Source of the DNA: Pelodera strongyloides
Lineage: Eukaryota > Nematoda > Chromadorea > Rhabditida > Rhabditidae
DNA: 64,000 nt
Assembly (NCBI GenBank): GCA_036852015.1
Contig: JAANDG010000330.1
Coordinates: forward strand, 62,001-126,000
Direction: 5' to 3'
The position numbers and the translations under genes were made by a program. Position 1 is the stretch's first letter. Every line of letters starts with the position of its first letter. The notes below the pieces were generated by a model that saw only the letters and a list, made by a program, of their open reading frames with translations, did not search any database and was not told the origin of the DNA. Shown piece by piece: positions 47,540 through 59,000 of the stretch.

Positions 47540-49225
47540 TCAACGGTTAACAGAGATAATGTTTTCCATTTTTTCAACTCCGAGACATTCAAGGATATCA
47601 ATTGCTTTCAGTTTTTTCTTAAAGACATGAGAATTTTGTGACACTAGCGCGTCTAGCGGAAAATTTGCGTTTGAAAGCCACCTCGCCGTTCTTATAAAGA
47701 AAGAGTGAAATTTGACATTTTTGCGACTGAATTCAATACTCAGATTAAAGTAGCTTGATCTGCTCATTGGCCTCCACACATAGTATTTACTACTATCTAT
47801 ATCCACCTCGCGCTTTATGATTTTGAAAGATGTAATGAGATCTTTGTGAATGCGCCGTTCTTGTAAACTTTTTAGACCCAATATCTTGAGCCGTTCAGAG
47901 TATTTCGGAATAATAATACCTGGTTTTGCACATTTTTTGAAAATGATCCACGTAATTGTAGCCTGTACATCTTCCAGTTGCTTTATATGGATCGATAAGT
48001 ATGGATTCCAAACACATGAGGCAAATTCGAGTATAGGTAGAACCCATACATTGTAAGCCTTTATGAGAAGACGGGGGTCTCTTAGTTGGAGTGTACTATT
48101 TATACCATAGAAGCAGCGGAGTGCCTTAGTTGTGGTAATGGAGATATGTTCAGAAAAGGACAAGGACTCGTCAAATATTACGCCTAAGTCACGCGCCGAA
48201 TTTTTGGATTTCACAAGCTGGCCTTGTATGCTATAAAAATTGTGATGGTTGTTTCGACCAATATGTAAGGAAGCACATTTAAGAGGCGCAATTTTCAATT
48301 GCCATTTTACGCAGTATTCTTCTAATTTACGCAGGCATAAATCAAGTTCATCAACCAACGATGAAGAGGTATTAGAGTATCGTAGAAAAAGTTTTACGTC
48401 ATCAGCAAAAATAGAAACCTTGACGTTAGGACAACAAGCTAAACATTTGGGTAAGTCAGAAAGATACAATATAAATAGAGTTGGACTTAGGACTCCTCCC
48501 TGAGGAACACCAGAAGGTGCGGGATATTCATCCGAAAGCACATCATCTACTTTTACACGAAAAGTTCTGTTCTCTAAGTAGGATTGAATCCAATGCACAA
48601 GTTGGGTTGGTAGGCCAAGAGATTGGATCTTATAAATCAACTTTTCATGACTCACAGAATCAAACGCTTTAGCTAAATCGATGTATATGACATCTACATA
48701 GCCTCCGTCATCAATTTGTTGCACATACATATGTTGACATTCTAAGAGCTGTAGATCGAGACTTTTCCCTTTTACGAAACCGTACTGCTCAGGTGGAAGA
48801 ATATTAAGCCTTTTCATCCATTTTTGAAGTTCTCTCAATACAAACTTTTCGAGACATTTGCTAGTGGAAGGTAATATAGTAATTGGTCTGTAGTCAACGG
48901 GTAGCGTGGGGTTTTTTGTTTTTGGAATCGGTGTGACAAGCCCTTGTTTCCAAACACTAGGAACTACACCTTGCTCAACAGATAGATTAAATATATAGGA
49001 CAATGGTTCTGCTAATTGTTGGCGGCACTTTTTGAGGAATAATTGAGGAATTTTATCAGAAGTATCAGATAAGGAGAATTTGAGATTGCTGAGTTCCTTT
49101 TCTACCTCATATGGTAAAAGAGTTCTCATTAAACAATGTTGAAACCTCGTATTTGTTTCTATAACTGTAGGAAAGTTTCCGTTATCATGGTATAAATGTA
49201 TAAATGTGTCAGGTCTCACTCTCAA
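47540..49225 (-). mobile_element. LINE (CR1/Jockey-like) with uninterrupted reverse transcriptase frame, 561 codons
   Basis: The frame holds the ordered reverse transcriptase motifs of non-LTR elements: DYRPITILPS (111-120), YGFVKGKS (148-155), YIDLAKAFD with Asp183, SGVPQGGVLSPTLF (238-251), FADD with both catalytic aspartates (273-276), and LGVIFDESLSF in the thumb. The C-terminus is typical of the CR1/Jockey group. No endonuclease domain is visible upstream; related-looking but shifted sequence reaches about 49513, so the copy is 5'-truncated or broken there. No stops within 561 codons suggests a fairly recent insertion. The 3' end was not defined. Confidence 0.9.
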
Positions 49226-49513
49226 AGTTCAAGGAGCAAATCCGGTGTCGTAATATTTATACATGTAGAATACAAAGTTACCGAACATTTGGTTTTGGCG
49301 TATTATATGGGAATAAGAGACAGGTGCATAAATGTTGTGAATATGACTCAGGACTAGGATGTTTTTGGGAAAGAAATTTGATGAAGTACCAGGCAATATA
49401 TTTTTGTTGACCGCCTGTCTCCCGCGGGAAAAAATATGGTCTTTTATGGGTTGGCTTTCTTCAGACGTTGAACTCACAAGTACTGTTAGAAAAGCAAGAA
49501 TTGGTTCTTGCAA

Positions 49514-50510
49514 TTATGATTAATCAACAAGAAACTGAACGGATTCTTTTTGAATTATATAATTTACTTATTTGTGACACTTCTCCCTTTGTAGCGGTCA
49601 AAATATTCAATCTTATAAAGAACCAAAATTTACTTCCATTCAGCATGATGTTTATGGGCAACATTTGTGGTCGCATGAGTTGCTGTCAGTGTCCTAAGCT
49701 AGCTTGTGCCACTTATGTACTATTATGTGACGCACCGATATTTTAATAGAACTTTCAAGTATGCTCTCATAAACGCACTCTGCATATGGAAAGGAGCGGA
49801 ACATGGGAGGCTAGTGGGAAGTCAACAAATAAAGGAAAACTCAGAAATTCAAACAAAAACAAAATTATTTAGCTCGTAAAAAAATAGTACAACACTGTTG
49901 CAGGACCGTGTGACGTTGAAGGAAGCATAATCCTTAACGTTTATGTTTATAACGGAAAGAAATTCAAAGAATATGGGTCAATTTGCTAAATCGCCTGAAC
50001 CCTTACTTGTGAGAGCACTGACAATGAACATTGGAATCGTGAACAAAAGGCCAGCTTCCGATCTACGCTTTTTTTTTCTTGAAATCCTCTAAATATTATT
50101 CCCTGTTTGCGGTCTTTCGTCTCACATGAATAATTGCCATCTCTCCCGTCGTTTCAAACAAAGGGCATATAAATAACGAGATTTCCGACATTTCCTTTCC
50201 GTATTTAAGTGCCACTGATACATGGTAACAACTAAAAATGGATTCATTTATTCCCATTTTTGATGTGGGCGCATATCATATCGTATTTTTTTCTTTATCA
50301 TAGCTCGAAACTCTAGTCGTGTGTGTAATATTTTGTCAAACTCAGAGGTGCGGAATATCATGCCGTAGTGTACAATATGTCACGGGGAACAAATGCTGTT
50401 TTTTTTAGCCGCAGAAAGATTTTTAGCCACATTTATTTTTAACGTATGCAGTAGTTGTTACATCCAATATACGAAACTGTCAATTTTATTCAAGCAATGC
50501 ACGAAGCTTT
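49514..50510. other. Noncoding gap between LINE and receptor
   Basis: AT-rich DNA with no splice-bounded coding, microsatellite or repeat recognised. It probably contains the 3' flank of the minus-strand receptor. Confidence 0.45.
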
Positions 50511-53033
50511 TTATAAAGTTCTAGTTTGCCGCACGATTTGAACGTGGACTTTTGAACTCCTTCCAAAAACAATTTTCCTCGCTTGTTTGTTAATATACAA
50601 GTTGAAATATACTGGGAGAAGATTGACGACATCGGTAGAAAGCGGCACCCCACGCAATGTGATAGTACGTACCGCTGTACTGGTCGATATGTGATGTAGT
50701 AACTGAAACAAGACCATCGATCGAAGTTTTAGCCATCTACTAAAGAGACCTCCCTGTAGAATGAATTCTTTTATTTGCTTGGTTATTTTCTTGTGAATAA
50801 GTTATTATTACAGAGTGTTTTAGCATTGTAGACGCGTTGTTCCTCTCGACCAAATTAACGTTGGTAGCTGGTTCGCAGCTTGCGTCCGTTTATTTTAGCT
50901 TCTCCTTTACTTTAACTTCTCTCTTGGGTTAGCTTCTCTCTTTTCTCTTTTACTTATCTTCTCTCTTTTACTATGTTTATAAGGCTTGTAATGTATAAGG
51001 TTAAAAATTTATTAGGTTAGCTTCTTTCTTTTACTATGTCTTAAACTAAAAGCTACAACGGTATAAAACTGATATGAACACTCTCAAACCCTCAACTCAC
51101 AGTAGTAATTGTGTGAATGCTCGAGCATATAAAATAGAAGAGACATTGACCGAGAAAGATTAGCCCCGGACTTCTTCTTGTATCAGAGTGCTTTATACGA
51201 CGTCTGATTGAAATGATCGTGGTCAAGTTGCACAATAGCGCTAACAATGAGAGAGCACATGGGAGTCCTAACGATATGGCCATGAAGGGACCCTATAAAA
51301 TGACCTGAAACTTTTCAATTCCCCTTGAACCGAAACTTGGGTTACAACTGTTTTGTGAAACCACATGCATAAAGCATACAGGAAGAGAAATCGAATTCAT
51401 AATGGCTATTTTTTTACAAATGAACCAGCAAAAAACCAACATTCTGCATGGCTCGTGAACTTAAAATAATCGAAGACGAGTTAGCCAAATATTTATAATA
51501 GGCTCCATCGATGAATGTCTTCATAGCGACAAAGTGCATCGTTATGGGCATCAGAAAAATAACACACCACAAGTGGCTTTTCCATAGCTAAACAAATAGA
51601 ATTATAAGAGTGAATTCGCCAAAGGTCTGTTTAAGATATTAGTGAACACGCAAAACAACATTGAGATGCTTGGTAGTCCCAATCGTTTTTTAAAGGGCCT
51701 GGTGGCCCATTGGAAACGTTCGCGCTTCGCAGTCAGCCGACCCGAGTTCGAATCCAGCTACACACAATAACACCCAGGAGCGAAAAATCCCATTGCCTAG
51801 CATGAAGACCGAGGGAATTGTCCTTCTCGTCGTCAATTACTCTGTAGAACTCCACGAAAACCTCTGTATAACTCCACAAGGAAAGATCTATAGGATCGAT
51901 TGTATCGAAGAAAAATCTCCCCTACATGCATCCCACCGCGAATTGAAGAAGCAAGACGCTAAAACTAGAACCTTTTTGCGCACTTCTTCCATGTGCTTTA
52001 TTGATGCTAGCTGAATGGTTGTATGTATGAATAAAGTAGTTATACAAATACCTTCGAGCGGTCTAACGGTTTTTGAAACGTATGCTGCATAATTACACTC
52101 CCATGCATAGTGCGCAAATGAGAATGACCAAAATAAAAAAATCGACCCCAAGTTCCAAGTCCACACTCACCATAAATACAAAGGAACGCAGCTGATGAAC
52201 ATTGGTTTGAAAAACCGGCTGTTATACCGCCCTAACATTTCTACCCGTTTTTCAGAAACGTACCTGATCTGATGCAATTGAAGGAAAGTAGTGGTCTATC
52301 ACAAGCACCGATGTCCTGTTAAATGCCAATAATAAGTTGTTTACTTCAATGTTAGAATTGCCGGCAAATATGAATAAGTACCATAGAGAGGACACCGTCT
52401 CGCTGAGGTTTGTATAGAACGTTAAGAATCCTAGAAACGGAATGCGTAGACCTGTCGTCATAAGCATATGAGTCCATAGGCCCTGAAACAATGAAAAATA
52501 TTATTTGCTTTACTGAAAAATAACCAATGCTCGTCTATGTGAACACCACCGTCTATGTACGTCTATGTGAACGTTTATGTGAACAACTAAATATCTTGAA
52601 TCCTTGAATGTGTATAGCCTTTGTGTGTTTTTCTCTAATGTTTGTATGTATGTGCACTTTTTTATGGAATGTGATAATGAGTCAATAATAATGTCACTAC
52701 TAACTTTAACCGAGCATTAACGAAAACTGCAACCAATCTTTATTGGAGTGAAAACCCTTGGAGTCTGAAAGCTCCGCACTTGCCTTCACTTTGATGTACT
52801 ACGCTGAACCTCACAGAGGGAACCAACTTGCTTATATGGAGGGAAACAACTTGCTGATTTAACCAAATATGTACACTCACATTGATAATGCACATATAAG
52901 ATAAGATTTCGAAGCTTGTTTTAAATCCGAAGCGAAAATGGGAAACAGTATGTATTGCCACCACGTAATACAGAGGAATAGCGGCCGTGATTGTCGCCAC
53001 ACAAACACATATGTCGAATAAATCGGCTGCCAT
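50511..53033 (-). CDS. Srg-like seven-transmembrane chemoreceptor, 5 exons, about 300 aa
   Basis: Exons in transcript order: 53033-52881, 52482-52264, 51587-51441, 51292-51101, 50702-50511, all phase 0 (total 903 nt). Membrane segments: TITAAIPLYYVVAI (TM1), EILSYMCIINGLWTHML (TM2), then a TM3 ending in LLAFNRTSVLVI, the nematode receptor N-R motif. WCVIFLMPITMHFV is TM4, MAISLGLPCALSLLALLC is TM5, LIFLGQCLFYFICSS is TM6, and VVNLLPVYFNLYI followed by NKQARKIVFG is TM7 and tail. The exon structure and sequence match the plus-strand gene 56014-61688 exon by exon, supporting both. By family, a chemosensory GPCR in neuronal cilia. Assignment to Srg rather than a sister class is by pattern only. 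Confidence 0.85.
51696..52020 (+). mobile_element. tRNA-derived SINE in a receptor intron
   Basis: GGTGGCCCATTGGAAACG (box A type) and GAGTTCGAATCC (box B type) form a tRNA-like head. The body with CCTAGCATGAAGACC and GAGGGAATTGTCC resembles 26105-26170. It lies in the intron between exons 52482-52264 and 51587-51441, antisense to the host gene. Confidence 0.7.
52062..52245. mobile_element. TGAAACG-family palindrome, worn
   Basis: ACGGTTTTTGAAACGTATGC near the left and TTTGAAAAACCGGCTG near the right; internal CACTCCCATGCATAGTGC. The arms have diverged. It is next to the SINE in the same receptor intron. Confidence 0.6.
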
Positions 53034-53555
53034 ATTGTTTTACTTGCGTATGTAGTACACGTTCACTGTATTGTTGTCGAATAAAATGAGCGAAACTTGT
53101 GAAGGAAAGAAAACGAAATAACGCGACAAATAGGTAAGGTGTCACTAACAGACCAGGAAGGAAATAAGCAATGTCTTCATTACTCCCTGTAAACGTCTAA
53201 CGACTCACACAATGCGTATTTGAATCTGCGGTACTCCGTTTGTACTTGTGGCTCCAAACCAGATGCAGAAGTTTTCAATGTAGTCAAGTCCGTAATATTT
53301 CTAAACTGCAATTCGGTGTAGAGACTTTATTTTTTATCCAAAACAAAAAAAAAAACAGCCTTAGGGAACCCGAGTATTTTATGACAAAGCCACTATAATG
53401 AGCTGCTGTTCCCCTAGGGACACCTCTTATTTAGTGACGAGGGCCAGGAAGGATCATTTAGTGTGCTGGGAGCATAATTTACACCAGCCCGTTTAGGGGA
53501 AACTCCCAAATTACAAGCAACAATTTATTCCTAAAATAAAATTTAACTAGGTAGA

Positions 53556-53645
53556 CAAAGAAAATTTCCTTTTCCAAATACATTTTTGCCTGTTTGTTAA
53601 TAAACCAGATTGAAATATGTCGGCAATATGCAGATGCGCTTTTTG
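53556..53645 (-). pseudogene. Relic of a receptor last exon
   Basis: Reading the minus strand gives PTYFNLVY, a stop, then QTGKNVFGK, matching the TM7-tail exon of the neighbouring receptors (PVYFNLYINKQARKIVFG). It has an in-frame stop and no acceptor or partner exons, so it is a decayed fragment of another minus-strand copy. Confidence 0.6.
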
Positions 53646-54619
53646 GAAAGCGCAAAATTTTCTCGGTGACTACATGCTAAACATAAATATGGTTTTCATG
53701 AGTCTTCCCGGAACTTAGTTAGTTGTGTAGGATCTTCGGGAGAAACATTAGGAGTGTACGTTCACCGATTCGTTTTCTTTTTTACTGTTACTATCCCAGC
53801 GTTTATGATCTTGTGGTCTTCGATTCTGTTAGAGTAAAAGCTGGAGCTTCGTTAGTGGAAGGTCGCCTCATGCGGCCTTATCCTTTTTTTGTGTACAATA
53901 TGTGCAATTTAGTAAACAAATTAGTTACTCGCTACAAGAGTTACAAAAAGTTATTAGTAGTAAAATCGGTAATTAGCAGTACCGAGCATCCGAGCACAAT
54001 ATCTTCCCACCTTATGATTTAAAGATACACTTGTGAAGAAAAATTTCCATCTAGAATTTAATTATATGCTTCGAATCCCTATTAAGTTCTACCGTAATCC
54101 GCTAGCATTCGATTGAGTATAGTTTTGAAACGTAAGCGTGAAAAATTTAATAAGCGCAGAACAAAAACCGTTGGCATGGTACACATGCTCAAAAGCTCGA
54201 TATCTGAGCTGCGAAAAAATGTATTTCCAAATTATGGTGCTAGTCCTTTGACAAGGTCAATTTGATACGAAAAAAGATGGCATGCATGGAAACAAGAATA
54301 CACAAGAATACTTGTCAGAGTAATCATATCAGGAAAAACCCAAACTATGTTAGCGCTATCGCGCTAACAAAGGGATTTTGTTGAAGGAACACAAAGAACG
54401 GAGCGGAAATTAAATTTTCCAGCAACTTTCTAATTGCTGTAAAAGAATCTTCTCATATAACGACGACATCAAGCATTATAATAACGACAAAATCAAGCAT
54501 TATTTCCATTTATAATTACTGCAAACTGTTGTGTATCATTATTGAAAGTTTGTAAGTTTGAAACCCGCCCTGACAAAGTGTGATCAATATCAACAGAACA
54601 GTCCCAATACATTTGAGGC

Positions 54620-55700
54620 ATGGTGAGCCCGACCCCGTACGATTTCAGCGCATCCCCGGCCAACCGCGCAGCGTACCCCCGGCCAACCGCGCAGCGCATC
54701 CCCGGCCAGCCGCGCAGTCCAAAAATAGGGGGCGAACGCGGCTGACAGGATGGGGGTGCGCTGCGCGGTTGAGGACCAGAGTAGAGAGTACTGTCTTACC
54801 TCATGTCTGCCGGTGCCATATGCTACTGTTAATCACGAGCTTGCCCTTAACTCGGATTAATCTATTGTGTGTGTATGTGTCGGTATTGTGTTGTTGTAGA
54901 TGTTTTAAATACAACATATGTACGAGAATATTTTATGTCGATATAGTTGGACCCTGCTGTTAGTCGACATGGGGGCACACTGAATTGTTAGTTGGAAAGT
55001 CTTCTCTCATGGAACGGAAAGGATGAGAGAAAACAGGCTTTAATTAATCAAAAGGGAACACCTTAGGATCCGCAGCTGTGTGATTAATTTGTTAATGAGT
55101 TAGAGGAAAAGCTCGGATCCTAACACTACAATGGGTGATATGGATGTGGTCCTCGCCTTCAATCGAACTTGTGTTATGGTAAACATATTATTAGCTGTTC
55201 AACGGTGAACGGGTATTTTTTTACGTATGTATAGGATAAAAAAATATATATGTACTATTTTAGCAAAAACAATACTTGTTTTATTAGTGATTCACAAACC
55301 TTCACATGCAGTGCAGTTTCCTGTCTTTCGGTACCGGTGTATATGTATACCGTAAAAATTGTGAACCATAAAATGGGAACTGTGATTCTAAATCGAACAA
55401 ATCGAACCCATAATTTCTTTCCAGCTCTGGAGGTATCACTTTTATCTCGTTATCGTGTATGCCGATATTCATGCATATTGCATTGTTGAGGGACCTTGTG
55501 GCAGGTGCCACCGTTGATGGGGATGCTTCGTTTTTCATAGTTACCAACTTGGACAGTAACGATGTGCGTTTCAGGACGTTTGAGAGAGCGCACTGACAGA
55601 TCCCTTTTCATATTTGTGTCTTTTTCAGCCCTTCATCGCCGAATACAGTGTTGGCATGGCCATGTTGGAATAGTCTTCAATACAATAACTATCAGCTCAG
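54620..55700 (+). pseudogene. Broken Srg-like receptor copy
   Basis: Pieces of the receptor appear in order. ATG at 54620 with MVSPTPYDF matches the start of the intact plus gene (MVSPTTYDF). Then a GC-rich repeat interrupts it. Exon B remnant at about 55130-55180 (VLAFNRTCVMV) is followed by a deletion and stop. Exon C remnant 55434-55550 starts LWRYHFYLVI and shifts frame. Exon D remnant 55624-55700 starts PFIAEYSVGMAML and loses frame by one base. The last exon is absent. It lies directly upstream of the intact copy in the same orientation, as a decayed tandem duplicate. Confidence 0.8.
54643..54776. repeat. GC-rich foldback minisatellite inside the broken receptor
   Basis: Three tandem 23-base units of AGCGCATCCCCGGCCAACCG type (54646-54715) are followed by an inverted single unit (GGGGGTGCGCTGCGCGGTTG, about 54750-54770). 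This gives a strong hairpin. It begins just after codon 9 of the receptor copy. Confidence 0.8.
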
Positions 55701-56013
55701 AAAATCCCTGCACATTTAGCGATTTTTCCTTTAGTTCCTTTTTTCATTTTACGTATGGTATTCTTGAACCCTTCCTATAATATAAGTAAAAAACGTTCTC
55801 ATTGCAATATAAAATGTTCCAATCTAAACAGACAGTTGATATTGTTGCACCTTGTACGCCCTGTAGCATAGGTGACCTGTAATTAGTGAAAATTAATGGT
55901 TGGATGTACCAGTGCCATGAATTTGGACTTATCTCCTTCTTCATAAATAATTGTGGCCACCAGCCAATTAGCAGCAGGAAATGCCCATTTGTCTAAAAGT
56001 GTACACTTCAGGC

Positions 56014-59000
56014 ATGGTCAGCCCCACCACTTATGATTTTCTAGCCTGTTCCATAACGATTTCCGTCGCCCTACCTTTGTATTACGTGGCATACACATTT
56101 ACCAAGCATCATAGGAAGTTCGGATTCGAAACAGTATTTGATATATTGTTCTACATGTGCATGCTGAACGTGGGTATCTTGTTTGTCTTTGACGCCTATG
56201 CTATGAATAACATATCATATTTTATATTACTACATTAACATACGTAGATTGGAAGGTGTAATACGTGCGCAACAATGTGTGCCTCATTGTTCATATTTAT
56301 TTAGGGTCTCTGGTCTCATTTCTTGCTCACTGTTAACATGCGGATGTCATTTCTGGGCCTATTCCCCTTTTACGCATACTTCAACAGTCCTATTCCAATT
56401 GCGTCTCTGCTGCATTATCTTGCATACGTCGGCGCCCATAATGGCATAATCGGCGACGTGCTGATTGCATTCAATCGAACTTGTGTTATGGTTTTTGAAA
56501 CATATTATTCGCTGTTTGATTCTGAGAAGGTAACGTATGTATAAAATAGTGGTATCAAAAAGAGTCCGGCCCACGAAATAAACTAATAAACCTGAATTTG
56601 TTATTTCTTTACAATTTCCCTAAGGCCTAAGAGGTGATTAATACTATAACGTTACTTTCAACAAAATTCACCCCACTAAAGTTTTTCAGCTTGGATTCCC
56701 TTTATTATATAGGAAGAAAATCAGTTGCACCCATATTTTCTTTTCGTGTGTCCCGAAGGTATCTGGCTATATATAGATATAGCCAGTACAATCGGGACAC
56801 ACAATAAAATCCAGGATCCCTCGGTACACACGATAAGAAAACAAGAATAAGGGTGCAACTGTTAGACCATAAAGGAAATCCAAATTGCAAAACTTTTTTG
56901 TTGAAAATTAGTGTGTAGATATTTTACTAAATTATAAAGAAATAATATAGGTTCATTTTCGTGGGCCGGTCCCTGTAATGCTGTTGAGTGCCTGCTCATA
57001 ACTGCTTTTCTGTGTTGTTCCGCATATTTAAAGGAATAGCAATGCAGTTTTGCATGTTGGGCTTCGAAAAAAGCTTAGGTTTTGAAACTAACGTTAGTGA
57101 AAACCAAAATAAACAAAAAGGTTTGGGTAAAAAGAAAAACTTTCTAAAGCCCCAAAAAATCATTTCACTATGGCATTTTCTTCCCGTTGGCAGCTCTAAT
57201 CGTAGAAATGCTGGTTACCTGCCCACACATGTTTTTTTGAATTCCTGTGGCCGCAACGCGCCCGCAACGCTGTAGATGCAAAGAAAAAGAGGAGTGCGGC
57301 GAGAGAAAGAGAAGAAAGATGCGTACTAGACGCGTGCTAACTCGATGCTTTTAAAACTACGGTATTTTCTGATAGCGTGTTATAGAATCTCTGTGAATTT
57401 GGGCGGACGTTTGCTTTAACATTTTAAATAAAAAACAATAGTGTATCAACACATTCTTCTTCATTTTACGGGTGCATTTCAAAGCTTGTTTCGAATTATG
57501 AACAACCTGGAATATTATTCTGAACCATGGTGCGCATAGGAAATGGGTGAACCCACTTGGATACGGTTCACTGTTTTTTTCGTGCGCCTGCCCATTTGGT
57601 GACCAACTCGTGACCAAGCTTCATCGAAAACCGTCATCAGTCACCAAATAGTCACTAACCAGTCACGAACCAGTACCAGATGGTTTTTTCGGTAAAAACC
57701 ATTTGGTGGTGGGCCAACGACGGTTTTTCTGTGGTTTCGGCAATTATTTCGTTTTCCTGTGCACCATCATTTTTATGGCCATAAACAATTAAAGTTTAAG
57801 GCCCATTTTAAGTTACCCTTTTTTTTATTTCTCCATCTGATTCTCCATCATGAATCGAATACAATTTTTCCTTATTTTTTTTTTGGAACAACATTCACGT
57901 AGAAAAAGGCAATTTACCATACCCGCCGTTATCCAACAATTTATAGCATTTGTCACGCCCATATGCAATTTGTACACGCTGATTGGCCAACATATCATAG
58001 GTGCAGCTAGCCGCGGGATACGGTATAGCAGTGAGTAATAGCACAGCGATATCAACGCATGTTGATCCGCAATGATAATGTCATAATTTTGGATATTTAG
58101 TTTTCGTCTCATAGCAGTGGGTAATAGCACAGTATGCAGTTTATGGGTAACGCCGACAACCTTAGGGAATTAACAACCCGGACGCCTTGCTGCAAGTCGT
58201 CGCCAGTTGCTTCCACAATCTCTAGTCTTACAATTAGTCAAGTCAACAGTATTTATACATAAGTTATCAGTCTAAAAAAGTCGTTACTTCCTGTTACTAC
58301 GAGACGCTAGTAATAAATTATGTTTTAGAATACGTTCTTACTTAACTTAATTCCCTATATTTCTATAGCTGCAACCTTCAACGGATAGTTGCAACATGAC
58401 CCTTTAACGCCTAATGCTTTTTTCTTGATTCCAGCTCTGGAGACGTCACTTTAATCTGGTTATTTTGTGCATGCCCATATTGATGCATTTTGTAATGTTG
58501 AGGACCCTTTTGGCAGGCGCACGATACGTTCTTGTCGATGGAGATGCCTCGTTTTTTATCATCTCTGGAATGAACAGTAGCGATGTGCGTTTTAGAACTG
58601 ACGTATGCCAAGTGCGACCGCATGATTCCTCCCGACTTTATTAATTTCGGGCCCTATGCTAACAGCAGCATATTCGTACACGAAGCCCAATTTAGCAGTT
58701 TTAACTAGGAAACCCTAGGCGGAACAACTTAATTTATGCATAATTAAAACTCATCCTCAACTGGAATTTATTTAAAATAATAAAAACTGAAACGAATTTG
58801 ACTAATCGAGTCCGTCAGATGTGTGCAGCTATATTCTGTACTATTTTAGCTCTTCGCTGTCACGTTCGGCATTGGAATGGCCATATTGGGAATAATCTTC
58901 AACGCAATAACTGTCGGCTATGTCAGACGTCTTCGAAAGGGGACTGCTAGGTCTAGAGCGACTGAAATGACCTTTCTTTACTATTCTTTCTTTTATTTCG

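Noticed and set aside
48249..48672. Plus-strand open frames opposite the LINE
   Set aside because: Shadows of the reverse transcriptase frame on the other strand.
53723..54022. A 99-codon plus-strand open frame between receptor copies
   Set aside because: No splice borders, no membrane segments and no match to the receptor exons or other families.
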